From JAVVHH01 sp964657565 (GTDB lineage Bacteria > Pseudomonadota > Alphaproteobacteria > Acetobacterales > Acetobacteraceae): a DNA stretch of 64,000 nt. Position 1 is the first letter of the stretch; every line of letters starts with the position of its first letter. Shown piece by piece: positions 56,056-63,878 of this stretch. The notes under the pieces are model-generated. The model saw only the letters and a program-made list of their open reading frames with translations, was not told where the DNA came from and did not search any database. The stretch spans positions 1 to 64,000 of the forward strand of contig CAZZVQ010000007.1 in assembly GCA_964657565.1 (NCBI GenBank), given 5' to 3'. The position numbers and the translations under genes were made by a program.

Positions 56056-56596
56056 AGCATCGTGGCGGATGCTGACAAGTCACTACCGCGTTCGGGGTGC
56101 TCGGCGGTGCTGCGGCTGTCGTTGGATGTCGTGGATGGGTGGTGAGCGGTCATCGCTGTGGGGAGACAAGGGCCGTCACCAGGCCGGAATCCTTCCCGTT
56201 TTCGCATCTCGATCGGGTTATTTCGGGAACGATGATTTGGGAACAGATTTCAGCAAAGCGGAATTCATACCGCTGTCCTGGCCCTGCGATCAGGGCCAGG
56301 TTTCTCGCCATACGTCGATTATGAGAAAGCCTCAGGGGCAAGGGGCGGGCACGACGCCTCCGGCGAGCCCAGGCCGGGCCAGGGCTGCCCCAGGTGCTGA
56401 CCCGATTATTGCGGAGACAGTGCGAGTGCCACTATGGAAGGTGGTTGCAGTTCCGGCGGGAGCCTTCCCTTGATCAACGTTGCCCGATGGACACAGGATC
56501 TCCGCCGGACGATGCCTTGCGGCGGAACCATGCACATCCTGCCCGGCCTCGACGGAACCGAAATGACGCAAGCGGCCCCGCAACGCTGGGCTGAGG
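56056..56596. other. Gene-poor spacer of unlike composition
   Basis: Open frames here are short and broken in all six frames. The stretch near 56205-56280 is noticeably more AT-rich than the neighbouring operons. It contains the hairpin at 56277-56300. In the same frame as the downstream nuclease-like ORF there is a 50-codon ORF (56321-56473) and then a second stop at 56564-56566. This could be decayed 5' sequence of a longer gene. No recognisable domain is present. Confidence 0.6.
56277..56300 (+). terminator. Hairpin with short T-rich tail
   Basis: A perfect 10-base-pair stem (CCTGGCCCTG with CAGGGCCAGG) closes a CGAT tetraloop and is followed by TTTCTC. It is the best intrinsic-terminator candidate near the end of the acyl-CoA operon, 222 bases after the last stop. 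Confidence 0.55.
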
Positions 56597-57139
56597 GTGA
56601 TACCGTTGCCGTTCACGCGTTGGCCGATGCCCCACGCCGTCGCGACCTGGGGGTACAACCGGGTGCCACCGGGAATGGTGGTCCCGGTCGGGCAGGCGGA
56701 AACGGAGTTCCACAATGCCGTGCGCGACCAAGTGGCTCGCGATATTGGCCGGGGGCGGGGCGCCATCATGGAAGTGGAGCTATCGACACCTCTGACCAGC
56801 TTCTCGGCACGGTCAGATATCATCGCGCAAGGCCGCCAGAAAGCGGGCGATACTTCGCAGGTGATCGTTGAGATCAAGACGGGACCGAGTTCCGAGTTCA
56901 CCGTCAACCAATCGTACATCTATGCGCTGGCACTCGTCGGCGGCCACCTCACGAGCCCGGATCACCGGCTGCCTTCCGTCGGCCTTATGCCGGGCACGCC
57001 GCTGCCGAAGATGGACCTCCTGCTGCTCTGCACAGATGGGCCGGGACAGGCCTTCAGGCCCTACTTGCTGCGCGCGGCCGAGGTGGACAACGCGGACACG
57101 CTGGCTGTCGTCATGGCCGCGATCAGGGCGTTCCGCTGA
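56597..57139 (+). CDS. Putative PD-(D/E)xK nuclease-like protein, possibly a toxin or toxin-domain remnant
   Basis: 180 residues from a GTG at 56597, the first start after an in-frame stop at 56564. A helix FHNAVRDQVARDIGRGRG precedes a strand IMEVEL, then SARSDIIAQG (Asp74), QVIVEIKTGPSS (Glu92, Lys94) and NQSYIYALALVGG. The D-X17-E-X-K order with a following Q..Y helix matches the PD-(D/E)xK restriction-endonuclease-like fold, common in polymorphic toxin C-termini. No delivery domain, signal or Rhs/VgrG part is visible, so it may be truncated. The stop lies 2 bases before a gene resembling an immunity protein. The family call is inference. Confidence 0.5.
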   Translation: MIPLPFTRWPMPHAVATWGYNRVPPGMVVPVGQAETEFHNAVRDQVARDIGRGRGAIMEVELSTPLTSFSARSDIIAQGRQKAGDTSQVIVEIKTGPSSEFTVNQSYIYALALVGGHLTSPDHRLPSVGLMPGTPLPKMDLLLLCTDGPGQAFRPYLLRAAEVDNADTLAVVMAAIRAFR

Positions 57140-57141
57140 CC

Positions 57142-57510
57142 GTGCGCGCCGCCTGTTTCCTGTTGGGATTGATGATGCTTGAACCCGCCGCCGCCCAGCC
57201 GTCCTCGGACTGGCAGGTATTCCTGCAACTGGACGGCTTGCTCCTGGAGACGCCCGAGAAGGCAGCCGACTTCGCCGAGGCCGTGGTGCGGGCTCGGTTC
57301 GGGACGGAGGCGGCCGAAGGGCAACGCCCCTTCGTCGCCATCGATCGGGGCGACACCTGGGAAGTTCGTGGAACAAAGGAAACCGACGCGCTGCTGCCGT
57401 TCATCCCAGGGTCGTGCAGCGTGGTACTGCGGAAGAAGACGGGGGAGATCGTGGATATGCAGTTGCATAGCAGCTACCGACCGGGGGGCGGGACGGCGGT
57501 GCCGCGGTGA
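57142..57510 (+). CDS. NTF2-fold immunity-like secreted protein
   Basis: 122 residues from a GTG 2 bases after the preceding stop. A signal peptide (RAACFLLGLMMLEPAAA) suggests the periplasm. The mature part has TPEKAADFAEAVVRARFGTE, then EGQRPFVAIDRGDTWEVRG, and CSVVLRKKTGEIVDMQLHSS. This order (AEAVL-RYG, RPF, W.V.G, I-K-TG-V) matches the NTF2-fold immunity family. The tight coupling with the nuclease-like gene suggests a toxin-immunity pair. A periplasmic protein would not obviously guard against a cytosolic nuclease, so the pairing is tentative. Confidence 0.55.
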   Translation: MRAACFLLGLMMLEPAAAQPSSDWQVFLQLDGLLLETPEKAADFAEAVVRARFGTEAAEGQRPFVAIDRGDTWEVRGTKETDALLPFIPGSCSVVLRKKTGEIVDMQLHSSYRPGGGTAVPR

Positions 57511-57943
57511 AGCCGACTTGGCAGACCGGCGCGTGATCGTGTGGGGCCGCTGCGAGGGATGATCGCAACGGGATTGGGACGGTGCAATCGCTGGGGGCGG
57601 GACGCTGGGTTGGCAGCATGACAGGGCGGCGGGGATAATGCGCTGTTCGTGTGGGGTGATGGTGTGCAACTGAATGGTGTCGACCGGAGGGCCGGATCGA
57701 CCCGCTATTGAGGAGCCGTTGAACGAACGGTTCCGGGAAGACGTACGCTTCCCTGAAATATCATCCTTTTCGGGAAAAGTTGAAGCGTCACAGCTAGGGC
57801 GGCGAGAGCCTGCAAAGTGTCGACAGCCGATGTTCGGAGGCGAGCCCTCACCCCGGTCCTCTCCCGAAGGGGATGTAAGATGGCGCTCCGCTTGAGGCGG
57901 TGCGAGCGGCCTCAACCTGGCTACGTCGTGACCCGGATCGCGA
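57511..57943. other. Intergenic region between immunity-like gene and pheA
   Basis: About 430 bases without a credible gene on either strand. It holds a short hairpin near 57736-57755 (GGGAAG with CTTCCC) and a fragment of a dispersed repeat (57842-57874). The rest shows nothing recognisable. Confidence 0.6.
57842..57874. repeat. Half of a dispersed CCCTCACCCC-type palindromic repeat
   Basis: The text GAGCCCTCACCCCGGTCCTC followed by TCCCGAAGGGGA resembles the first arm and loop of a repeat widespread in proteobacterial genomes, usually continuing into GGGAGAGG. The second arm is missing or degenerate here. Recognition is from memory of the pattern; no second copy was seen in the window. Confidence 0.4.
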
Positions 57944-58783
57944 TCAATCGCCGCCGGCGTCGGCGCGGAAGGCGGATTTGGGGTAGACGCCGAGGATGCG
58001 GGTCTCGCGGGAGAAGAAGCTGAGTTCTTCCAAGGCACGGGCCAGGGCGGGGTCGTCGGGGTGGCCGTCGACGTCGCACATGAATTGGGTGGCGGTGAAC
58101 TCGCCGTTCAGCATGTAGCTCTCGAGCCGGGTCATGTTGACGCCGTTGGTGGCGAAACCGCCGAGAGCCTTGTAGAGCGCGGCAGGGACGTTGCGGACGC
58201 GGAAGACGAAGGTGGTCATCAGGCCCGGGGTGCCGAGCGGCGGCATGACCGGGTCGGGGGAGGCGATGTAGAAGCGGGTGGTGTTGTGGGCGGCGTCCTC
58301 GACGTTGGCGCGCAGGATGTCGAGGCCGTAGATTTGGGCGGCCAGCGACGAGGCGATGGCGGCGTCTTCGGGGCGGTTCCACTCGGCGACGGAGCGGGCG
58401 GCGCCGGCGGTGTCGCCCTCGATGACGGTCTCGGCCCCGAGTTCGGCGACGATGTGGCGGACCTGGCCGAGGGCGACGGCGTGGGAGTGGATGCGCTGGA
58501 TGCCGGCGATGGTGGCGCCGCGGGGGGCGAGCAGGCAGTGTTCGACGCGCTGGAAGTGTTCGCCGATGATGAACAGGCCGCTATCGGGAAGCAGCGCGTG
58601 GATGTCGGGGACGCGGCCGGCGAGGCTGTTCTCGCAGGCGAGCATGCCGAGGGTGGCCTCGCGGTGGCGGACGGCTTCGATGGCGCGCTCGAAGGTTGGG
58701 CAGGGCAAGGTGGGCATGCCGGGGAAGACCTGGCGGCAGGCTAGGTCTGAATAGGCGCCGGGGATGCCTTGGAACGCGATCAT
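57944..58783 (-). CDS. pheA: Prephenate dehydratase
   Basis: 279 residues, monofunctional. It starts IAFQGIPGAYSDLACRQVFP, a standard start. The catalytic domain ends with AAHNTTRFYIASPDP (TRF motif), and the ACT regulatory domain has PAALYKALGGFATNGVNMTR then LESYMLNGEFTATQFMCDVD. No chorismate mutase domain is fused. It converts prephenate to phenylpyruvate, with feedback by phenylalanine expected through the ACT domain. ATGA overlap with the upstream kdsB gene. Confidence 0.96.
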   Translation of the reverse strand: MIAFQGIPGAYSDLACRQVFPGMPTLPCPTFERAIEAVRHREATLGMLACENSLAGRVPDIHALLPDSGLFIIGEHFQRVEHCLLAPRGATIAGIQRIHSHAVALGQVRHIVAELGAETVIEGDTAGAARSVAEWNRPEDAAIASSLAAQIYGLDILRANVEDAAHNTTRFYIASPDPVMPPLGTPGLMTTFVFRVRNVPAALYKALGGFATNGVNMTRLESYMLNGEFTATQFMCDVDGHPDDPALARALEELSFFSRETRILGVYPKSAFRADAGGD

Positions 58784-59535
58784 GTGGCGAGGTCCATGCG
58801 GGCGCGTTCGAGGTCGGCTTGGGTGTCGACGCCGTAGGGGGCGTGGTCGACCCGGGCGCAGGCGATGCGCATGCCGGCCTCGAGGGCGCGGAGTTGTTCG
58901 AGGCTCTCGCGGCGCTCGAGCGGGCTTTCGGGCAGGCTGACGAAGCGGGCCAGGGCGGCGCGGCGGTAGGCGTAGATGCCGATATGGTGCCAGCGGGGGC
59001 CGTCGCCGGCGGGGATGGGGGCGCGGGAGAAGTAGAGCGCGGGGGAGACGGCGCGGCCGCGCTCGAAGGCGCAGGCGGCCTTGACGACGGAGGGGGAGGC
59101 GGCTTCCTCGGGGGTCTCGATCGGGGCCACGAGGGTAGCGATGTCGATGGCCGGGTCGGCGAGCGGGGCGATGACGGCGCGGAGGTGGCCGGGCGGGATG
59201 GTCGGCAGGTCGCCCTGGAGGTTGACGACGACGTCGTGGCGGCCCTGGGGGTCGAGGGTGGAGAGGGCGGCATGAACGCGGTCGGAGCCGGAGGGGAGCG
59301 TGGGGTCGGTCATCACGGCGATGCCGCCGGCGGCGCGGACGATGGTGGCGATCTCCTCGTCGGCGCAGGACACGGCCACTGGACCGATATCGGCCTCGAG
59401 GGCGCGGTCGAGCACGTGCAGGATCATGGCGCGGCCGGCGATGTCGGCGAGCGGCTTGCCGGGCAGGCGGGAGGATGCCATGCGGGAGGGGATGACGATG
59501 ATGGGTGTCACGCGTGGGTCGTTAGGACGCGGCAT
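58780..59535 (-). CDS. kdsB: 3-deoxy-manno-octulosonate cytidylyltransferase (CMP-KDO synthetase)
   Basis: 251 residues from the ATG at 59535. The nucleotide-binding PIIVIPSRMASSRLPGKPLA and RAMILHVLDRALEADIG are diagnostic. Further blocks are PSGSDRVHAAL, VVNLQGDLPTIPPGHL and YAYRRAALARFVSLP with the metal-binding ERRESLEQLRALE. It makes CMP-KDO for lipopolysaccharide inner core, which confirms a Gram-negative host. It is divergent from the hisN-type gene by 50 bases and overlaps pheA by four. Confidence 0.96.
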   Translation of the reverse strand: MPRPNDPRVTPIIVIPSRMASSRLPGKPLADIAGRAMILHVLDRALEADIGPVAVSCADEEIATIVRAAGGIAVMTDPTLPSGSDRVHAALSTLDPQGRHDVVVNLQGDLPTIPPGHLRAVIAPLADPAIDIATLVAPIETPEEAASPSVVKAACAFERGRAVSPALYFSRAPIPAGDGPRWHHIGIYAYRRAALARFVSLPESPLERRESLEQLRALEAGMRIACARVDHAPYGVDTQADLERARMDLAT

Positions 59536-59585
59536 CGCAGGGTGCAAGGCGCTGGCGGTGCAGGGCGGGCATGAAAGGGGCATGG

Positions 59586-60368
59586 ATGATCGATCGTAGC
59601 GCGCTGGTCGCGACGGCAGAGGCGGCGCTGGATGCGGCGGGGGCGGCGATCCGGCCGTATTTTCGCGCCGGCGTGGCGGCGGCCGACAAGTCGGATGCGA
59701 GCCCGGTGACAATCGCGGACCGCAAGGCCGAGCAGGCGATGCGGGCGATCTTGGCGGCGCAATATCCGGCGTTCGGGATCATCGGCGAGGAGTTCGCGCC
59801 GGATCATGAGGAGAAGCGATTCTGCTGGGTGCTGGACCCGATCGACGGAACACGGGCGTTCATCACGGGGCGGCCGGTGTTCGGGAGCCTGATCGCGCTG
59901 CTGGACGGGGATACGCCGATCCTGGGGCTGATCGATCAGCCGATCACGGGCGAGCGGTGGATCGGGGTGGCGGGGGAGACGACGCGGTTTCGTGGGGCGT
60001 TCGGGCAGGCGGGGTGCCGGCCTTGTCCGGCGTTGGGGGATGCGGAGTTGGGGTGTACGTCGCCGGATATCTTCGATGAGACGACACGGCCGGGGTTCTT
60101 GCGAGTGAAGCAGGCGGTGAAGCGGACGAGTTGGGGCGGGGATTGTTACGCGTATGGGCTCATCGCGCTGGGAGGGATCGACGCGATGGTGGAGGCCGGG
60201 TTGAAGCTGTGGGATTGGGCGGCGCTGGTGCCGGTGATCGAGGGCGCTGGCGGGATGGTGCGGGATTGGACGGGGGCACCGCTGAGGCGGGGGAGCTCGG
60301 GGGATGTGATCGCGGTGGGGGATCCGGGGTTGATGCCGCAGATCGTGGGGTTGTTGGCTGGCGGGTGA
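59586..60368 (+). CDS. hisN: Inositol monophosphatase family, histidinol-phosphatase-like (HisN type)
   Basis: 260 residues from the ATG at 59586, preceded by AAAGGGG; an upstream ATG at 59571 would add five residues. Metal-binding blocks are GIIGEEFAPDHEEKRFCWVL then DPIDGTRAFITGRPVFGSL. The C-terminal WDWAALVPVIEGAGG completes the family site. GDCYAYGLIALGGIDAMVEA and FITGRPVFGS favour the HisN histidinol-phosphatase branch over general inositol phosphatases. No his genes are adjacent. The assignment to histidine synthesis is therefore from subfamily style. Confidence 0.82.
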   Translation: MIDRSALVATAEAALDAAGAAIRPYFRAGVAAADKSDASPVTIADRKAEQAMRAILAAQYPAFGIIGEEFAPDHEEKRFCWVLDPIDGTRAFITGRPVFGSLIALLDGDTPILGLIDQPITGERWIGVAGETTRFRGAFGQAGCRPCPALGDAELGCTSPDIFDETTRPGFLRVKQAVKRTSWGGDCYAYGLIALGGIDAMVEAGLKLWDWAALVPVIEGAGGMVRDWTGAPLRRGSSGDVIAVGDPGLMPQIVGLLAGG

Positions 60369-60400
60369 CACGGGGTTAGAGGCGCGGCAGGTTGCAACGT

Positions 60401-60430
60401 GGATCCCCGGATCAAGTCCGGGGATGACGG
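60401..60430. repeat. Dispersed palindromic repeat (DPRIKSGDD-type)
   Basis: Eight perfect pairs (ATCCCCGG with CCGGGGAT) around a 7-base loop, within GGATCCCCGGATCAAGTCCG then GGGATGACGG. Read in one frame, it gives DPRIKSGDD. This pattern is familiar from many alphaproteobacterial intergenic regions. It lies between hisN and the binding-protein gene; only this copy was seen. Confidence 0.6.
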
Positions 60431-60443
60431 AGTTGGAGTGCGC

Positions 60444-62297
60444 ATGTTTCGAAGTGTTGTCGTTGCTCTCCTGTTGTTTGCCATGCCGGCGGGGGCGCAG
60501 ACGCGGAGTCATGCGCTGACGATCCTGGGGACGCCGTCGCTGCCGGCGGATTTCCCGTATTTTCCGTATGTGAACCCGCAGGCGCCGAAGGGTGGCGAGA
60601 TCACCTTTGCCATGGTCGGCAGTTTCGACGGGTTCAATCCGTATATCCTGCGAGGCAATGCGGCGATCGGGCTGGGGGCGATCTGGCAGCCCGGCGTGGG
60701 CGGGACGGCGTCCGGCACGGCGGGCGGGCATGTGTGGGAGAGCCTACTGGTGCCGTCGGCGGACGAGGTGGCGACGGCGTATGGGCATCTGGCGGAGACG
60801 ATCGAGCTGGCGCCGGACCGGATGTGGGTGGCGTTCGAGCTGCGGCCGGAGGCGCGGTTCTCGGATGGGTCGCCGGTGACGGCGCAGGATGTGGTGTGGA
60901 CGTTCAACACGCTGATGGAGAAGGGGCGGCCGTCGGTTCGGGTGGCGTATCAGGACGTGCAGGACGCGGTGGCGGAGAGCGCGCGCCGGGTCGTGTTCCA
61001 TTTCAAGGCGAACACCAATCGGGAGCTGCCGCTGATGGTCGGTGGGCTGCCGGTGCTGTCGCAGGCGTGGTGGGCGAGCCGGGATTTTACGAAGCCGTTG
61101 ACGGAGCCGCCGTTGGGGTCGGGGCCGTATAAGGTCGGGTCGTTCGAGTTGGGGCGGACGGTGACCTATGTGCGCGACCCGAACTGGTGGGCGAGGGATC
61201 GGCCGACCGGGCGGGGGTTCGCCAATTTCGACACCGTGCGGATCGAGTATTTCCGCGACCCCACGGTGGCGTTCCAGGCGTTCAAGGCGGGGCAGATCGA
61301 CTACCGGCAGGAGAACATCAGCAAGCAGTGGGCGACCGGATACGACTTCCCGGCGGTGACGAACGGGCTGGTGACGAAGGCGGAGATCGCGCACGAGTTG
61401 CCCATCGGCATCCAGGGCTGGCTCTTCAACACGCGGCGGGCGCAGTTTAGGGATCGGCGCGTGCGCGAGGCGCTGGGGCAGGTGTTCGACTTCGAATGGA
61501 TGAACAAGAACCTGTTCTTCGGCGTGTATGACCGGACGACCAGCTATTTCGGCAATACGGCGCAGGAGGCGAAGGGGCTGCCGGATGCGGGCGAGCGGGC
61601 GCTGCTGGAGCCGTTCAAGGACGGGGTGCCGGCGGAGGTGTTCACGCAGCCATTCACGCTGGCGGTGACGGATGGGTCCGGCAACAACCGGGACGGGCTG
61701 AAGCGGGCGCTGACGCTGCTGGAGCAGGCGGGCTGGAAGATCCGGGACCGCAAGCTGGTGGATGCGTCGGGCAAGCAGATGGCGTTCACCATCCTGCTGA
61801 ACGACCCGACGCTGGAGCGGATCGCGCTGCCGTACCAGCAATGGATGCAGCGGCTCGGGATCGACGTCAGCGTGCGCAGCGTGGATAGCGCGCAGTTCGA
61901 GCGGCTGACGGACGACTACGATTTCGACATGACGACGATGATCTATCCGGGCTCCGAGCTGCCGGGCAACGAGCTGCGCGACGCATTCTCGTGCGAGGGC
62001 GGCAAGATCCAGGGCGGCTCGAACCTGGCCGGGATCTGCGACAAGGCGGTCGATGCGCTGGTGCAGCGGGCGATCGATGCGACGGACCGGGCGACGCTGG
62101 GGACGGTGGGGCGGGCGATGGACCGGCTGCTGCTGACGGGCTGGTATATGGTGCCGAACTGGCACGATTCGAAGTTCAAGATCGCGACGTGGAGCCGGTT
62201 CGGGCATCCCGACGTCAAAATCCGCGACGGGTTCGTGCTGGATGCCTGGTGGGTCGACCCGGTAGCGGCCGCGAAAACCGACGCCGCCCGGCGTTAG
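60444..62297 (+). CDS. Family 5 extracellular solute-binding protein (oligopeptide/YejA-like)
   Basis: 617 residues from the ATG at 60444. The signal peptide is FRSVVVALLLFAMPAGA. The mature start HALTILGTPSLPADFPYFPY and the following VNPQAPKGGEITFAMVGSFD are typical of the YejA-like branch. Later blocks are LRPEARFSDGSPVTAQDVVW, FFGVYDRTTSYFGNT and RLGIDVSVRSVDSAQFERLT. It would bind peptides or microcin-C-like compounds in the periplasm. The YejBEF permease/ATPase genes are not here. The stop overlaps the opposite-strand regulator by four bases. Confidence 0.92.
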   Translation: MFRSVVVALLLFAMPAGAQTRSHALTILGTPSLPADFPYFPYVNPQAPKGGEITFAMVGSFDGFNPYILRGNAAIGLGAIWQPGVGGTASGTAGGHVWESLLVPSADEVATAYGHLAETIELAPDRMWVAFELRPEARFSDGSPVTAQDVVWTFNTLMEKGRPSVRVAYQDVQDAVAESARRVVFHFKANTNRELPLMVGGLPVLSQAWWASRDFTKPLTEPPLGSGPYKVGSFELGRTVTYVRDPNWWARDRPTGRGFANFDTVRIEYFRDPTVAFQAFKAGQIDYRQENISKQWATGYDFPAVTNGLVTKAEIAHELPIGIQGWLFNTRRAQFRDRRVREALGQVFDFEWMNKNLFFGVYDRTTSYFGNTAQEAKGLPDAGERALLEPFKDGVPAEVFTQPFTLAVTDGSGNNRDGLKRALTLLEQAGWKIRDRKLVDASGKQMAFTILLNDPTLERIALPYQQWMQRLGIDVSVRSVDSAQFERLTDDYDFDMTTMIYPGSELPGNELRDAFSCEGGKIQGGSNLAGICDKAVDALVQRAIDATDRATLGTVGRAMDRLLLTGWYMVPNWHDSKFKIATWSRFGHPDVKIRDGFVLDAWWVDPVAAAKTDAARR

Positions 62298-62659
62298 GCC
62301 GCCAAGCGGCGGAGGGCGGCGACGACCTCGCGCTCTTGATAGGGCTTAGAGAAAAACAGACTGTTCTCCGGCATCGTCACGTCGTGCTTGAAATGGTGTC
62401 CGGAGGTCATCACGATCACGATCGGCGGCCATCGATCCCGGATGCAGGCGGCGAGTTTCATGCCGTCCATTCCACTTGGCATGTCGATATCGGTGAAGAC
62501 GATGCGGATATCCAGCCGGGCTTCGAGGATGCGGACCGCCTCCGCCGCGTCCGCCGCTTCGACAGCCTCGAACCCGGCGTCCTCGACCATATCGACGGCC
62601 GCCATGCGCAGCAGAGGCTCATCTTCGACGATGAGAATAACTGTTTTCGCCTTCGCCAC
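62294..62659 (-). CDS. Single-domain response regulator (CheY-like)
   Basis: 121 residues from a GTG at 62659 preceded by GGAG. The receiver has ILIVEDEPLLRMAAVDMVED (acidic pair), the phosphorylatable Asp in IVFTDIDMPSGMDGMKLA, the Thr/Ser switch in IVMTSGHHF and Lys in FFSKPYQEREV. No output domain. It is 10 bases downstream of the HWE kinase and is its likely partner. Proteins of this shape often act in the general stress response or as phosphate sinks. Confidence 0.9.
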   Translation of the reverse strand: MAKAKTVILIVEDEPLLRMAAVDMVEDAGFEAVEAADAAEAVRILEARLDIRIVFTDIDMPSGMDGMKLAACIRDRWPPIVIVMTSGHHFKHDVTMPENSLFFSKPYQEREVVAALRRLAA

Positions 62660-62669
62660 GCCAACTCCG

Positions 62670-63878
62670 CTAGGAAAGTTGCACCTGGGCAAGGGGTGCC
62701 CTGAACTCGGCCTGGAAGCCTGAAGCAACGTACCGGAGGCTGACACCGCCCGTACCCACGAGACCGACGCGGATAAGCTTGGAGCCGAAGCCTCCGCGGC
62801 TCGGCGTTGCGACCGGCGGACCGCCACCTTCAGTCCACCCTACCACCAATGCTGGCCCGGCGTCACTCTCTTCGAGTCGCCAGCTGATCCGCACGCGACC
62901 CGCAGCGTTGGACAGCGCGCCATACTTGATGGCGTTCGTGGTCAGCTCGTGCAGGAGCAGCGACACCGACAGCGTCGCGCGCGGTCCCATGTCGACGTCC
63001 GGTCCCGACAGATCGAACCGCGCGATATCGGCCATGGCGGCGATGACGCTGGCGACGATGTCGCCGAGCTTGGCCGCCGCCCAGCGCTTTTGCAGCAGCA
63101 CGTCGTGGGCCGCCGACAGCGCGTGCAGGCGCTGCACGAAGGCCTCCACCGGTTGCCGGTCGGCAACGCCGCGCAGGGTTTGCGTCGCGATGGCCTGGAT
63201 GATGGCGAAGGTGTTCTTCAGGCGGTGGCTGAGTTCCTGGTTCAGGATTTCCTGCTGGGCCTCGGCGAGTTCCACCAGGCTGTTCCGCTTGGCATGCGCT
63301 TGCTGCTGCTCGGCGGCGAAGGCGTCGCGCTCGGCGAGGGCGCGGCGCAATTCGAGCTGGCTCGAGACCTGCCGGCCGAGATTGGTCAGGCAGACGGCCT
63401 GCGCCGCGGTCAGTCCGCCGGGACGCGGCTTGGTGTCGATGATGCAGAGGCTGCCCAACACCTCCCCGGTGGCGGCGCGAAACGGCGCGCCGGCGTAGAA
63501 CCGGATGTGCGGCGGTTGTGTCACCAGGGGGTTGTTCTTGGCGCGGTCGTCCTGGGTCAGGTCGGGGATGACGAGCAGGCCCGGCTCGATCAAGGCGTGG
63601 GCGCAGATGGAGCTGTCCAAGCCGGTTTCGACGACGTCGAAACAGAGCCGGGCCTTGAACCATTGCCGGTGGCCATCGACCAGGCTGACCAGGGCGATCG
63701 GTGCCTCGCAGATCAGCGACGCGAGTTGCACGATGTCGTCGAAGCCGGGCTCGCTCGGCGTGTCGAGGATGTCGTACCGCGCCAGGGCGGCCAGGCGGTC
63801 GGCATCGTAGGTGTAGTCCGGGGGCTGCACAGTAAGGCTCTGGCCTCGTTGGATGGTCGACGGGTGGGACTCAGCCAT
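62670..63878 (-). CDS. GAF-HWE family sensor histidine kinase
   Basis: 402 residues, no membrane helix. An N-terminal GAF domain (about 25-180: RLAALARYDILDTPSEPGFD, SSICAHALI) is followed by a short coil. The dimerisation/phospho-acceptor region is LNQELSHRLKNTFAIIQAIA, and the catalytic part has LLLHELTTNAIKYGALSNAA, VVGWTEGGGPPV and GGFGSKLIR. These define the HWE kinase family, common in alphaproteobacteria. Light or redox sensing is possible through GAF, but no chromophore cysteine was identified. Its start overlaps the stop of the next gene upstream by eight bases. Confidence 0.9.
   Translation of the reverse strand: MAESHPSTIQRGQSLTVQPPDYTYDADRLAALARYDILDTPSEPGFDDIVQLASLICEAPIALVSLVDGHRQWFKARLCFDVVETGLDSSICAHALIEPGLLVIPDLTQDDRAKNNPLVTQPPHIRFYAGAPFRAATGEVLGSLCIIDTKPRPGGLTAAQAVCLTNLGRQVSSQLELRRALAERDAFAAEQQQAHAKRNSLVELAEAQQEILNQELSHRLKNTFAIIQAIATQTLRGVADRQPVEAFVQRLHALSAAHDVLLQKRWAAAKLGDIVASVIAAMADIARFDLSGPDVDMGPRATLSVSLLLHELTTNAIKYGALSNAAGRVRISWRLEESDAGPALVVGWTEGGGPPVATPSRGGFGSKLIRVGLVGTGGVSLRYVASGFQAEFRAPLAQVQLS

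Noticed and set aside
56321..56473. 50-codon ORF upstream of the nuclease-like gene
   Set aside because: Pro/Ala-rich, no ribosome site, no recognisable domain; kept only as part of the spacer description.
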